DNA from: an uncultured Lachnospiraceae bacterium
GTDB lineage: Bacteria; Bacillota; Clostridia; Lachnospirales; Lachnospiraceae
Assembly: GCA_947627245.1 (NCBI GenBank)
Contig: CANQVH010000001.1
Location: forward strand, 62,001-126,000
DNA: 64,000 bases
Reading direction: 5' to 3'
Every line of letters begins with the position of its first letter. Position 1 is the stretch's first letter. Positions 44,359 through 52,649 of the stretch are shown piece after piece. The notes under the pieces were generated by a model. The model was given only the letters and a program-made list of their open reading frames with translations. It was not told the DNA's origin and ran no database searches. Position numbers and translations under genes: made by a program.

Positions 44359-45138
44359 TCAGGCGTGATGCCATGGTTTCATCGGATTGTTCTTATTTAT
44401 ATAATAGTCAATACCATCCCGATAGCAATATGGCAGTTCTGCCCCGAACAAATATCCATATAATCCCACACTTGTCCATGGATGGATCTCTAACAACGCC
44501 GTCCCCCTGTCTTTAATCACAGCTACATCCATTGTGTAGGAAGCCGGCCTGTCCGGGTCAAGGGAGTACCGCATCACCATCTCAAGCAGGAGCATCTTGT
44601 CCGGGAAAATATACGGTTTCCCGTTATAGTTCACGACATTGACAATCCCATCCCTATGCACGAACACACGGAATTCCGATTCAATATCGACTGCTTCTGA
44701 AAGCTGGTACAGCCCGTCTTCCAAGATGGTACCGTCATCAAAAATATGCCCCAGTTCCCCTGTATAGGAAAACTGCTTCAGCCGTGACACATATTTCAGG
44801 AAGTAGTACCCGCTTTCTGGGATGTCTTTTCTCCCAGTGATGGAGTATTCCCTCTTGAGGATGTTGTCCAGCCGGAGGCATTCCGGGATCTCGATCGGGT
44901 TCATGTGCCGGACGCCATGTATTTTTTCCAGATACCTGGCAACGAATTCCAGTGTCCCAACCGGCACGGCTTCTTTTATTGTAGCTTGGGAAGTATCTTT
45001 TATTTTGTCCAAGTACCCGCCCAGCTCTCTGAGGGGGACTTCCGTATAAGAATGTACAAGCCGCTGCTTGTCAAGTTCCTGCTTTACGATCATAACGTCG
45101 ATATCCGGGGCAGGCTCTTTCTGTAAAATAAACTGCAT
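44359..45138 (-). CDS. ATP-grasp domain protein (R2K-like)
   Basis: 259 residues from ATG 45138 (SD GGAGG). ESEFRVFVHRDGIV, SYTMDVAVIKDRGTALLEIHPW and SVGLYGYLFG match the ATP-grasp catalytic core of the DUF4343/R2K type found in phages and linked to peptide or RNA-end ligation. The substrate is unknown. It is a single-gene unit. A poly-T tract follows the stop, but the hairpin is weak. Confidence 0.75.
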   Translation of the reverse strand: MQFILQKEPAPDIDVMIVKQELDKQRLVHSYTEVPLRELGGYLDKIKDTSQATIKEAVPVGTLEFVARYLEKIHGVRHMNPIEIPECLRLDNILKREYSITGRKDIPESGYYFLKYVSRLKQFSYTGELGHIFDDGTILEDGLYQLSEAVDIESEFRVFVHRDGIVNVVNYNGKPYIFPDKMLLLEMVMRYSLDPDRPASYTMDVAVIKDRGTALLEIHPWTSVGLYGYLFGAELPYCYRDGIDYYINKNNPMKPWHHA

Positions 45139-45157
45139 GCTACCACCTCCTGCGATA

Positions 45158-45197
45158 AATATGTATTTTTTATCGGAAGCTGGAAGATTTCCATACA
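45158..45197 (-). promoter_or_regulatory. Element promoter with upstream TGTAT box
   Basis: ATACATATT core only 20 bp before ATG 45138, giving a very short leader that still holds the SD. TGTATGGAAA lies exactly 34 bp upstream of CATATT. Confidence 0.68.
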
Positions 45198-45199
45198 AG

Positions 45200-45227
45200 G
45201 GAAAAAGCCGGTTGCCCGGCTTTTTCC
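45200..45227. terminator. Intrinsic terminator after gene 45229-45726
   Basis: Perfect 10-bp arms AAAAAGCCGG/CCGGCTTTTT with a 4-nt loop, symmetrical, so possibly bidirectional. Confidence 0.92.
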
Positions 45228-45228
45228 C

Positions 45229-45726
45229 TCACTCCATGTCTAAAGGATGTTCCATCTCAAACGGGATCTTATACTTCCCAGTCTCATCGAAATTTTTCCA
45301 GAACTCCGCTTTCCCTTCATCCGAAAGAAATGCGGAGGACAGGTCGGTAACACAAAGCTTGATGTTTGGGTTCGTCGCATAGGCGGCAACGATCTCGTCA
45401 TCGTCAATGATGATGTCAACCATGACCTCTTCCGGCCTGATTGGGACGATCTCACCTTTACGGATCATGTCTTCGATCTTTGAAATAGTTTCCTTCATTG
45501 TTTTATTGAAGGCAACATTGCTGTTTTCCAGCATCTCGAAGATCTCGAATGCCTTATCCAACAGCTTCTTGTCGTCTGCCACGGTATCCGAAGGTATCAG
45601 GCAGGGCTCACTGCGCTCGTTCCGTTCCATGACAAAGCTGCAGAAATCAGCTTCAAAATACCGTCTTTTCTGTATGCTGTAAGCTTCTTCGAGCAGTGAT
45701 GCAATGGTTCCTTTGTTTTTTTTCAT
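45229..45726 (-). CDS. Hypothetical protein, 165 aa
   Basis: A soluble acidic protein with an ATG behind AAAAGGAGG. No family recognised. The C-terminal half (VMVDIIIDDDEIVAAY) looks like an alternating beta fold. It is the last gene of the unit read from 46178. Confidence 0.75.
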   Translation of the reverse strand: MKKNKGTIASLLEEAYSIQKRRYFEADFCSFVMERNERSEPCLIPSDTVADDKKLLDKAFEIFEMLENSNVAFNKTMKETISKIEDMIRKGEIVPIRPEEVMVDIIIDDDEIVAAYATNPNIKLCVTDLSSAFLSDEGKAEFWKNFDETGKYKIPFEMEHPLDME

Positions 45727-45741
45727 AATAGATTCCTCCTT

Positions 45742-45939
45742 TTAATTAACGCTTATAAGGGCGTCAAAATCTAAAAATTTTAGTTCTTTCTCAATGAGCT
45801 CGGACAGGCTGCGGTACTTTGATTCAGCCTTGAGCTCGCCAGACACATAAGTACGGATCGATGGGTCGACAAGGTCTGCCTCCACTTGGATGGTCCTGCC
45901 GTCCCCGGTTTCCGTATAGGCGATCCCGACATGCCTCAA
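45742..45939 (-). CDS. Hypothetical protein, 65 aa, or frame-shifted C-terminal part
   Basis: Reads HVGIAYTETGDGRTIQVEADLVDP from a TTG with no SD. It overlaps nothing and begins just past the stop of the 57-residue frame. The longer open frame upstream is the wrong phase of that gene. It may be a separate coupled gene, or the second half of one gene split by a frameshift near 45945. Confidence 0.5.
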   Translation of the reverse strand: MRHVGIAYTETGDGRTIQVEADLVDPSIRTYVSGELKAESKYRSLSELIEKELKFLDFDALISVN

Positions 45940-45949
45940 ATCTGAAAAA

Positions 45950-46123
45950 TCACTCTGAGTTGCCGTCGGTGCCAGTAAAATCGTAATAGGCACCGTTGTC
46001 CAGGGTGACGTATTTCTTGCCGACCTTGGTTGCGGACGCGGCTTCGATGTAGGGTTCAGCATTGCGTCCGATATTGAGGTTTACGACATAGACCCGCTCA
46101 CCTGTTTCAAATAAAGGTTTCAT
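45950..46123 (-). CDS. Small beta-barrel-like protein, 57 aa
   Basis: ATG 46123 behind GGAGGA. VYVVN...KVGKKYVTLDNGAYYDF resembles the small SH3/KOW-like barrel proteins common in Clostridia phages and plasmids, which are usually longer. Its early stop 11 bp before a compatible second frame hints at a frameshift. Confidence 0.65.
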   Translation of the reverse strand: MKPLFETGERVYVVNLNIGRNAEPYIEAASATKVGKKYVTLDNGAYYDFTGTDGNSE

Positions 46124-46177
46124 ATGTCCTCCTTCCTGGAATTGTGACTCCGTCTATCAAAAATCTTTTTCAAGACC

Positions 46178-46186
46178 AATATGTAA
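46178..46186 (-). promoter_or_regulatory. Element promoter core, TTACATATT
   Basis: It lies 55 bp before ATG 46123 and directly after the terminator of the methylase-like gene. Confidence 0.65.
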
Positions 46187-46204
46187 TCTGGTCAGTATCA
46201 CAAA

Positions 46205-46236
46205 TAAAAAAAAGAAGCCATATGGCTTCCCTTTTG
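46205..46236 (-). terminator. Intrinsic terminator after the methylase-like gene
   Basis: Palindrome GAAGCCATATGGCTTC followed by eight T on the minus strand. Confidence 0.85.
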
Positions 46237-46275
46237 GTAGTGGAATATTTTTGTTTTTCTTGGATTATTTGCTGG

Positions 46276-46932
46276 TCAAAACAGATACATTGGAGTGAAC
46301 CAGCAATCCCCCCTATCATCCGCAAGTGTTCCGGAAGGATCTGGTGTCCCTATTTTTATATACCCGGAGGCGCCAATGGCAGTCAACTGCAGGTAACACA
46401 TGAGAGCTTTAATTTCATCATTCTCATAACCGACTACTGTAATATACCTGTGCGCGTTATATCCGTTTTTTTCAAGAAGCTTTTTAACCTCATAAACCAT
46501 AGGAAGCAGCCGGTCACCAGTTCCGCATAAAGGATCTTCTATGATGTAATAACCTTTTTCGCGCACTTCCTGAAGGATTTTGCTATCGGAAATTTTTGGA
46601 AGCTCCAGACGTATTGGATACTCAATTCCATAATTGTTTAGCTTAAGATGACAAAAGATATCTCCAAGAAAATCTTTGCTCGGATTGTCCTTCAAAGCCA
46701 TCGCTGAATAGTATCCTATCAAAAGCAGGCTTTTCATATCCGGCAAGGTATACCTTTTTTGAAGTTTGGATAACCGTTCGTTCCGGGACAAATTGGACTC
46801 TTTCCCCATAGATGAAACCAAACATGCGCTTATAGCTATGAAATTATTCCATACAACCCTAAGCCCATACCTGTTTGCAAGTTCCAAGATCAATTCTACT
46901 ACTTTTCCCTTATAGTCCTCGTCCTTATACAT
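46276..46932 (-). CDS. Methyltransferase-like protein lacking motif IV
   Basis: 218 residues from ATG 46932 (SD AAAGGA). DPLCGTGDRLL followed by GYENDEIKALMCYLQL matches the SAM-binding motif I region of N6-adenine DNA methylases (DPxCGTG, then an acidic SAM-ribose position). Where a methylase should show N/D-PP-Y/F, I see only GTPDPSGTLADDRGD. It may be a degenerate or repurposed SAM-binding protein. A promoter is not obvious. TATGATG near 46930-47010 is weak. Confidence 0.6.
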   Translation of the reverse strand: MYKDEDYKGKVVELILELANRYGLRVVWNNFIAISACLVSSMGKESNLSRNERLSKLQKRYTLPDMKSLLLIGYYSAMALKDNPSKDFLGDIFCHLKLNNYGIEYPIRLELPKISDSKILQEVREKGYYIIEDPLCGTGDRLLPMVYEVKKLLEKNGYNAHRYITVVGYENDEIKALMCYLQLTAIGASGYIKIGTPDPSGTLADDRGDCWFTPMYLF

Positions 46933-47027
46933 TTTGATCCTTTCTCTCACGTTTTATCTGTAATTTTGAAGATACCGGTTCCAACTTGCAGGATCATCAT
47001 AGCATATTTCAGGATGCAAGAAAACAA

Positions 47028-47054
47028 CCTATGGGGAAAAATTTTCCCCATAGG
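47028..47054. terminator. Long hairpin terminator after the XRE gene
   Basis: 13-bp arms CCTATGGGGAAAA/TTTTCCCCATAGG around one central base, starting next to the XRE stop, followed by TTGTTTT on the minus strand. Near symmetry allows both directions. Confidence 0.8.
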
Positions 47055-47055
47055 C

Positions 47056-47397
47056 CTATAATTTATCATTCTCCCTCATTATTTGCTTTATCGATTTAAC
47101 TGTTTCATAAAGAATCCTTTTTTCACGGGATGAGCAATCTGATATGACCGAAGCGATCTCAGACTGGTATTCTGTCGGTTTAAATGTCTGATTTCCATAC
47201 AGGAGCTCATCGACCGTTATGCCGAGTGCATTTACAATACTTATGACAGAATTAAGGCTGGGCTTCTTTTTTGCTTTTTCAATCCGGTTGATATAAGAAT
47301 TTGAAAGGTCTGAAAGCTCAGCCAGCTTTGCTTGGGAAATGCATTTCTTTTCCCGAACATCCCGGATCCGTTTCCCTATAAGCTCATAATTTACCAT
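47056..47397 (-). CDS. XRE-family transcriptional regulator
   Basis: 113 residues: a Cro/CI-type helix-turn-helix (about 6-60, QAKLAELSDLSNSYINRIEKA) and a short helical C-terminal region. SD GGAGGG. It is a single-gene unit with an inverted repeat over its own promoter, so it probably represses itself and perhaps element functions, as a lysogeny- or maintenance-type repressor. Confidence 0.9.
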   Translation of the reverse strand: MVNYELIGKRIRDVREKKCISQAKLAELSDLSNSYINRIEKAKKKPSLNSVISIVNALGITVDELLYGNQTFKPTEYQSEIASVISDCSSREKRILYETVKSIKQIMRENDKL

Positions 47398-47417
47398 ATA
47401 TCATCCCTCCGTTTTCT

Positions 47418-47438
47418 GAATATATATGCTATTCAGTT
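47418..47438. promoter_or_regulatory. Inverted repeat, probable XRE operator
   Basis: Arms CTGAATA/TATTCAG with 7 bp between, 20 bp upstream of the XRE start. Just upstream a CTAAATT...CACATTTT arrangement has the same spacing as the element promoters, with CATTTT for CATATT. Confidence 0.65.
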
Positions 47439-47513
47439 ATAAAATGTGAAAATTCAATAATTTAGGTTCGACTTTATACAGCAAATTATTGCACATCCGA
47501 ATCCAGTTTTCCC

Positions 47514-47542
47514 AAAACAAAAAGGCCGGTTTCCCGGCCTCA
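47514..47542 (-). terminator. Intrinsic terminator after nrdD
   Basis: Stem AGGCCGG/CCGGCCT with loop GAAA then TTTTTG. Confidence 0.9.
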
Positions 47543-47556
47543 TTGTTTATGGAAAA

Positions 47557-50500
47557 TCACATCGACACGCGGTCAGCAATCTCTGCCATCTTTCCCGCAT
47601 TCAGGCGTGTATCGCCATGCTTGCGGGAATAGGCCAGATACCCGTTCATACGGTCAATCTTCGTAAGGTTACGCGATCCGCACTTCGGGCAGACATCCAT
47701 CTCCAGCTCCTCGTGTCCGCAGTCATCACAGTAGGCAAGCGAGAGGTTTACCCCTTCATAGAAGCCCATCTTCATTGCCCTGCGTACCAAACTGCGTACC
47801 GCGTCAACATTATAGCTGAGCGGATAACGCACGTACTGGATCTTGCCGCCATTGAAGTAATCCCAGAACTCGTGTTCACGGTCCTGCTTCTGGACCGGGG
47901 AGATGTCCTCGGTTACATGGCAGTGGAAGCTGTTGCTCACATACGGGCGGTCTGATACCTTTGGAACGACACCGAATTCCTTGCGGAACTGCTGGATCTG
48001 CAGGTAACAGTTGTGAACCAGGATACCGTTGCTTCCTCCAACGAAGAAGTTGTGGTTGTCTTCTACTTCGATATCATAGACATCCATCGATCCGACAGGA
48101 GTTACCGAAACTACTTTATGGTTTGCTTCTGCTGCAGCTTCATATTCGCCATGTTCTCCATAATACCACAGGCTGTCTTTATAATAATGGTAATCGACAA
48201 CTTTATCTGTGATATGCCGTTCCCCTCTGCAGGCAAGCCTTACAAGATGCTCTGAATAGCCGTCTTTCTTGACATCCTGGATGCACTCGTAAACTTTGAC
48301 CACATTCCCTGCAATGTCTTTTTGAATGACAGGCTTGTAAATATGGAATTTACGGTTATACAAGTTGTTTTCTTCCGTCTGATGTTTACCATAGAAGCTG
48401 TTCTTTTTTCCTGTCTGGGAATCCGAGGTATAACAGTGTTTCCCAATGGTCAGATCCATATGGAGTACCTTATGGTCGTGAGCCGACATATACACCAGGT
48501 TCTCAAAGGAATTGTTCTCCTTATTGCTGTCTTTATGGTGTACCACATATCCGGCAGGTTTTTCCCCATAGGCGTATTCAGCATTGATATTCTGAATAAG
48601 CTGGTATGCCCCATTGTTATAAATGGAACACTGAACCCTGCCGGCTGAATTTACAGTGATGTAGTTCGACTTGATCCTGTCACCCGGTTTCAACTTGGAC
48701 GCAGCAACATATTCTATATATTCAGGCCGCATCCTTTTACCGTTTTCGACCATTCCCATGGACTTCCGCACCGCAAATTCATGGTTCGGCGTACAGATGA
48801 CCTCCTGTCCGTTGTCAAAGGTTACTTTCACCGTCTCTGCATTCCTGCGGGTCATGCGGGAAGCCATGACCTTTTTGAGCTCCACCTTGTGCTTTTTCTC
48901 GTTAAACGAGTACACAAGGTCTCCTGGCACGATTTCAGAAATACACTTATTGCCTGTATATGTCTGAATTTGCGTATCGCCTGCAACACAAAGTGATTCT
49001 GCCGGGGTGCCATAGATGGCATAGAGGATGTGGTCTTCTTCCTTGTACACCTTGATCTTGTCATTGATGTACTTCATTACCTCAAGGCAGAATTCGTTAT
49101 CCTCTACAAGTGACTTACCGTTATACAATTCCTGCAGCTCGTTCAGGGCCGTGATGCCGAACGACATCGTCATCGGCGGGAGGAGCTTGCGGATCTTTTC
49201 CTTCGGGTCCAGGTGTCCTCCCAGCAGTCCACCCTCGCAGAACATCGTCGGGTTCACGGAGGCGCGCATCTCGCCGATATAGTCGTAGGTGCGCTTGTGC
49301 AGGTTCCGGATCATCTCCATGTAGTAGTCAAGGACCTCATAGAAGTCCCTGCTCTCGCGCCTTGCCTTTGCAAGAATCATCGGGAGGTGGAGAGATACTG
49401 CGCCAAGGTTGCAGCGCCCGATATACACCGGCTTGTCATCCTCGTCCGCCGGTTCCATACCGCCACGCTCATACCACGGGCTTAAGAAGGCCCTGCAGCC
49501 CATTGGGGAGACAGCCCTGCCGTACTTCTTATAAATTCCGGCAACATAGCCCTCACCCGTCAGCGACAGGTAGTCCGGGTACATGGTCTTGGAAGAGCAT
49601 TCGATGGCTGCTTCAAAGACATCTTCGCAGCTCTTCCCTTCACCGTGGATGTTCTCGTCATACAAGAACACGTACTTTGGGAACAGTACTGGGCGCTTGA
49701 AGCCTTCCTTGCCCTGTCCCTTCTGGTGTACCTTCATCATGGCGATGGAACACATCTTGGCGAAGTGCCCTGTGCCAAGCCCGAACGTGAACGTGATGAA
49801 CGGGTAGTCGCCGCGGGACGATCCGACCGTGTTCAGCTTGTACTCAATCCCCTGCATGCCCTGCTCGAAGTCACGGCGGACCTTGTTATCCGCGTACTTT
49901 TCTGCCTTCTTTTCGATCTTCTTCATGAAAGATTCATTGGCAGGATCGGTAAAGCGGAACAGGTCGCCTTCCACGTCCTCCTTGATACCGACTGCATTCG
50001 CGATGTAATCGGCCTTGTACTTCGCGAAGGACTTCTCCGCGTACGGCTCAAGGAACGTGTCGACCTCAGGGACGGTGAACCCGCCATACTGCTGTGCGGC
50101 AGTGCTGAGGATCACATCGCCAAGCACGTCGAACGCCGTGTCGAGGGACTTCGGTTCGTTGTACCAGATGTTGCCCATCTCAAAACCGCCCGTGAAGACT
50201 TCCTTCGCATTGAACAAACAACAGTTCAAAGTATCGAGGCGTGCGGACTGGTCGTGCACGTAGATGTAGCCCTCCTTACAGGCCTGCAGCTCATCACGGG
50301 TCATGAAGAACTTGCGGTAGAGCTCCTTGTTCAGCTCGTTGAAGATCAGGCTGCGCTTTGTTGCCACAAGCGCGGAGTCAGTGTTCGCGTTGTCCTTGTC
50401 GCCGATATACCGGATCGACTGGCTCTTCTTGTACACCTCGTCCATCATGTGGACGAACTCCTTCTTGTAATTTCGGTAGTCGCAGTAGGACTTGTAAACC

Positions 50501-50742
50501 TTCTCGTTTACGTCCTGCAGCGCACCTTCCACGAGGCTGTGCATGGTCGAGATCGGGATCTCCGTGAGTCCCCTCTTCTCGATGTCGCCCAGCACATGGT
50601 CGACGATCCTCTGCTTTTCCTGATCCGTAAGCTCGATCAGGATACGCGATGCGCTTTTGCCGACCGCAATAACGATCTTTTCAGGATTGAACTCTTCACG
50701 GGTCCCATCCTTTTTGATCACAATAAGGGTTTTATTTTCCAT
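47557..50742 (-). CDS. nrdD: Anaerobic ribonucleotide reductase with intein
   Basis: 1,061 residues; 734 after removal of a 327-residue intein, normal for NrdD. ATP-cone (about 4-90), catalytic barrel, two CxxC zinc pairs (CDDCGH, CPKCG) and the glycyl-radical loop RMNGYL near the C-terminus. It reduces ribonucleotides to deoxynucleotides without oxygen. The intein interrupts AESL-CYLQ, a conserved site. NrdG, the activase, is not in the window, so the host's may be used. SD AAAGGAG. Confidence 0.96.
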   Translation of the reverse strand: MENKTLIVIKKDGTREEFNPEKIVIAVGKSASRILIELTDQEKQRIVDHVLGDIEKRGLTEIPISTMHSLVEGALQDVNEKVYKSYCDYRNYKKEFVHMMDEVYKKSQSIRYIGDKDNANTDSALVATKRSLIFNELNKELYRKFFMTRDELQACKEGYIYVHDQSARLDTLNCCLFNAKEVFTGGFEMGNIWYNEPKSLDTAFDVLGDVILSTAAQQYGGFTVPEVDTFLEPYAEKSFAKYKADYIANAVGIKEDVEGDLFRFTDPANESFMKKIEKKAEKYADNKVRRDFEQGMQGIEYKLNTVGSSRGDYPFITFTFGLGTGHFAKMCSIAMMKVHQKGQGKEGFKRPVLFPKYVFLYDENIHGEGKSCEDVFEAAIECSSKTMYPDYLSLTGEGYVAGIYKKYGRAVSPMGCRAFLSPWYERGGMEPADEDDKPVYIGRCNLGAVSLHLPMILAKARRESRDFYEVLDYYMEMIRNLHKRTYDYIGEMRASVNPTMFCEGGLLGGHLDPKEKIRKLLPPMTMSFGITALNELQELYNGKSLVEDNEFCLEVMKYINDKIKVYKEEDHILYAIYGTPAESLCVAGDTQIQTYTGNKCISEIVPGDLVYSFNEKKHKVELKKVMASRMTRRNAETVKVTFDNGQEVICTPNHEFAVRKSMGMVENGKRMRPEYIEYVAASKLKPGDRIKSNYITVNSAGRVQCSIYNNGAYQLIQNINAEYAYGEKPAGYVVHHKDSNKENNSFENLVYMSAHDHKVLHMDLTIGKHCYTSDSQTGKKNSFYGKHQTEENNLYNRKFHIYKPVIQKDIAGNVVKVYECIQDVKKDGYSEHLVRLACRGERHITDKVVDYHYYKDSLWYYGEHGEYEAAAEANHKVVSVTPVGSMDVYDIEVEDNHNFFVGGSNGILVHNCYLQIQQFRKEFGVVPKVSDRPYVSNSFHCHVTEDISPVQKQDREHEFWDYFNGGKIQYVRYPLSYNVDAVRSLVRRAMKMGFYEGVNLSLAYCDDCGHEELEMDVCPKCGSRNLTKIDRMNGYLAYSRKHGDTRLNAGKMAEIADRVSM
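48010..48990 (-). other. Intein with HNH endonuclease in NrdD
   Basis: 327 codons starting with Cys (CVAGDTQI), block B-like TPNHEF, an HNH homing endonuclease (VHHKDSNKENNSFENL...H) and ending VHN before Cys+1. All splicing residues are present, so it should splice autocatalytically and could home to intein-less nrdD alleles. Confidence 0.93.
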
Positions 50743-50786
50743 ATAGAATTTCTCCTTTCTTCTTAGATATGAATATTGCTGTTACT

Positions 50787-50795
50787 AATATGTAA
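50787..50795 (-). promoter_or_regulatory. Element promoter core of nrdD
   Basis: TTACATATTAG, 45 bp before ATG 50742. No -35 or TGTAT box at the 34-bp position. Confidence 0.65.
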
Positions 50796-50820
50796 TCCGG
50801 ACATCGCATGTATGGGAAAA

Positions 50821-51336
50821 TCATTCCTCAGGTGTCGGCATGTATTCTGTTCCCGGGGCGTCTGGCTCGGACTCAGCGGCGGCAATACCTGACACTTCTG
50901 GTTCTTTATTTTTATCCACCTGTGCCGTTTCAAGGATAACTTCTTCCGCGCCATAGTTAAGCTTCGCGATTTTTTCGTATCCTTTCCCAAAGCGGTGGAC
51001 GACGGAGGCTTCTGTGACAGTATGCCAGTCCCGGCTGCCGAACACGGCCGGATCGAAGCGGTACACGCCACTTTCGATGCAGGAAAGAATCCCGGCGTTG
51101 ACAAGCACATTGACCACGGTATTGACGGAGGATGCGCTCGCAAGCCCGCATTTCGCGGCAACCGTCTTTTTCACGTAAGTGTTTACCAGCACTTCCATGC
51201 AGCAGGCCTCGTCATTGAAATAGGCGCGGTCAAGGAGTACGGACGTCATGGTTTCTGCGAGCTCGCGGTTGCGGTTCGGAATTTCCCGGTTTCCTATGGA
51301 CATTTTGAAGTATGCATTTTGTGCTTCCTTATTCAT
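50821..51336 (-). CDS. RepL-like winged-helix protein
   Basis: 171 residues from ATG 51336 (SD AGGAGG). A winged helix with AAKCGLASASSVNTVVNVLV and the C-terminal strand YRFDPAVFGSRDW recalls RepL replication initiators of Gram-positive plasmids (NPxxFGKGDW). It ends in an acidic tail. It could be an initiator or a transcription factor. Own promoter, single gene. Confidence 0.65.
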   Translation of the reverse strand: MNKEAQNAYFKMSIGNREIPNRNRELAETMTSVLLDRAYFNDEACCMEVLVNTYVKKTVAAKCGLASASSVNTVVNVLVNAGILSCIESGVYRFDPAVFGSRDWHTVTEASVVHRFGKGYEKIAKLNYGAEEVILETAQVDKNKEPEVSGIAAAESEPDAPGTEYMPTPEE

Positions 51337-51362
51337 AGTAACACCTCCTAAAAGTTTTCAAT

Positions 51363-51371
51363 AATATGCTA
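51363..51371 (-). promoter_or_regulatory. Element promoter core, TAGCATATT
   Basis: It lies 27 bp before ATG 51336, reading TAGCATATTAT, with G for A before the core. It overlaps the 3' end of the 34-residue gene's region. Confidence 0.55.
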
Positions 51372-51393
51372 ATCAGGCTTTACATCTATTTTC

Positions 51394-51498
51394 CTAATCG
51401 ACTTTGTCTCTGGAATCGTACTGGTCTACAACCGTATTTAATGAAGTTTCATACCCTGCAGCTTCGATTTTACTTGTGATTTCGTTGATGTCGAACAT
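51394..51498 (-). CDS. Small protein, 34 aa
   Basis: ATG 51498 behind AAAGGGG, encoding MFDINEITSKIEAAGYET and 16 more residues. It has its own promoter at 51589 and a long structured leader that includes TATGGGC/GCCCATA. It is amphipathic and acidic at the end. No function can be assigned. Confidence 0.65.
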   Translation of the reverse strand: MFDINEITSKIEAAGYETSLNTVVDQYDSRDKVD

Positions 51499-51588
51499 AT
51501 TTTAAATCCCCTTTCTTAATGCAGCTTGTTCTTGCAGCTTGTTCTATGGGCAGGCTATGCCCATAGGGGAAAACTTAGTTACGCCCAT

Positions 51589-51597
51589 AATATGTCA
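51589..51597 (-). promoter_or_regulatory. Element promoter core, TGACATATT
   Basis: TGACATATTAT, 91 bp before the 34-residue gene and directly after the ADP-ribosyltransferase terminator. The leader carries the inverted repeat TATGGGC/GCCCATA (51545-51565). Confidence 0.65.
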
Positions 51598-51619
51598 ACC
51601 ATAGTGCGCTTCCAATAAA

Positions 51620-51652
51620 AAAAGAACCGCTCCATATAGGATTGGTCTTTGA
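51620..51652 (-). terminator. Intrinsic terminator after the ADP-ribosyltransferase gene
   Basis: An imperfect stem AAGACC...GGTTCTT followed by TTTTTTT on the minus strand. Confidence 0.7.
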
Positions 51653-51692
51653 TTGTTTATAAATTTTGCTGTTTTTCAGATTTTTCTTTGCT

Positions 51693-52406
51693 TTATTTTA
51701 TTACCTTCTCATCAATAAGAGAAGAACGCTTTACAACAATTTCCTGTTCCCCTCTGCTATCAAAGTAAGCCAAAATGTCTTCCTTTTTAATCTTTCCCGT
51801 GATAATATAGCCCTTTTTGTTCCATCGCTCAAATCTTTCCTTGAACCAAATTGCTTTTTTTAAGCTATCTGTATAACTTAATCCGTCTGGATTCCTGTCG
51901 ATGGAAACTCCACGGTAAACGGTAATTTCTTCTGGCAACTTTTCGATGTAGTCCCATTCTTTTTTTGTCATCAGGTATTTTTTATCAGCTTCCTTAAACC
52001 ATGTTATAATTTCAGAAATTGGTACATTAACATCATCATTTGGGTTCTCAGATTTCGTCCAAACATCTGCAAGCAATTCCGAAAAGTCTTTGTCCGATAA
52101 GAATTTCTTAGTATATTTTAAAAAGGTAAGTCTGTAGGCCTTTCTAATATGGCGCATTACAGCCGAAACACTATCACATCCCTTAATTCTAAATGTATAC
52201 AAATCATATACTTTTTTTCGCTCATCTTCAGAGCAATCGAGTATATTTATAGTCTCATTTCCATTATACATTTTGCATAACTGGAGCGCACTCTCAAAAA
52301 TAGGGTGTTGAACAACTATTGGGGAAAATTTAGTTTCTTTAACGCTGATATGTAAAAAAGAAATAGCTGTTTCCTTAACTTTATCAAGTTGAGTTGTCTT
52401 TTCCAT
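51693..52406 (-). CDS. ADP-ribosyltransferase-like protein (R-S-E type)
   Basis: 237 residues with a helical N-terminal half and a C-terminal ART-like fold: R165 (VYRGVS), SYTDS (177-181), and E220-x-E222 (RGEQEIVV), preceded by ILAYFDSRGE. These are the R-S-E hallmarks of mono-ADP-ribosyltransferases, which modify proteins or RNA using NAD. Last gene of a three-gene cassette with a housekeeping promoter. A toxin or anti-phage effector role is likely but untested. Confidence 0.7.
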   Translation of the reverse strand: MEKTTQLDKVKETAISFLHISVKETKFSPIVVQHPIFESALQLCKMYNGNETINILDCSEDERKKVYDLYTFRIKGCDSVSAVMRHIRKAYRLTFLKYTKKFLSDKDFSELLADVWTKSENPNDDVNVPISEIITWFKEADKKYLMTKKEWDYIEKLPEEITVYRGVSIDRNPDGLSYTDSLKKAIWFKERFERWNKKGYIITGKIKKEDILAYFDSRGEQEIVVKRSSLIDEKVIK

Positions 52407-52452
52407 CGTCTACCTCGATTTAAAATTAAATATGGATTGTAAAGATTTGTTT

Positions 52453-52644
52453 TCAAATTTTGCTTTCGTTTTTTATCTGTTCTACCTTTTCCCTGTATTC
52501 CTCTTTTTCTTTGAGATATTGTTCAATTACTACCGCCTGTTCATCTGTGATCGAAATCTTATCTCCCTCCAGATATACGGAAAAGCTTCCGGTTTTTCCG
52601 TATATTTTCTGGTTCCACCTATGTCCCGCTAGGACATCCGGCAC
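52453..52644 (-). CDS. Small protein, 63 aa, in the DGQHR-ART cassette
   Basis: GTG start 6 bp past the DGQHR stop, no clear SD, so coupling would be needed. It has an aromatic N-terminal half and a Lys/Glu helix at the C-terminus (KEKEEYREKVEQIKNES). It could be an antitoxin or linker. Low-confidence gene. Confidence 0.5.
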   Translation of the reverse strand: MPDVLAGHRWNQKIYGKTGSFSVYLEGDKISITDEQAVVIEQYLKEKEEYREKVEQIKNESKI

Positions 52645-52649
52645 ATACT

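Noticed and set aside
47028-47054. Hairpin CCTATGGGGAAAA as an attachment or recombination site
   Set aside because: Its position right after a stop codon with a T-rich tail fits a terminator. There is no second copy with recombination context.
49645-50766. 373-codon plus-strand frame opposite nrdD
   Set aside because: The minus-strand nrdD is unmistakable. The antisense frame has no SD or recognisable domain.
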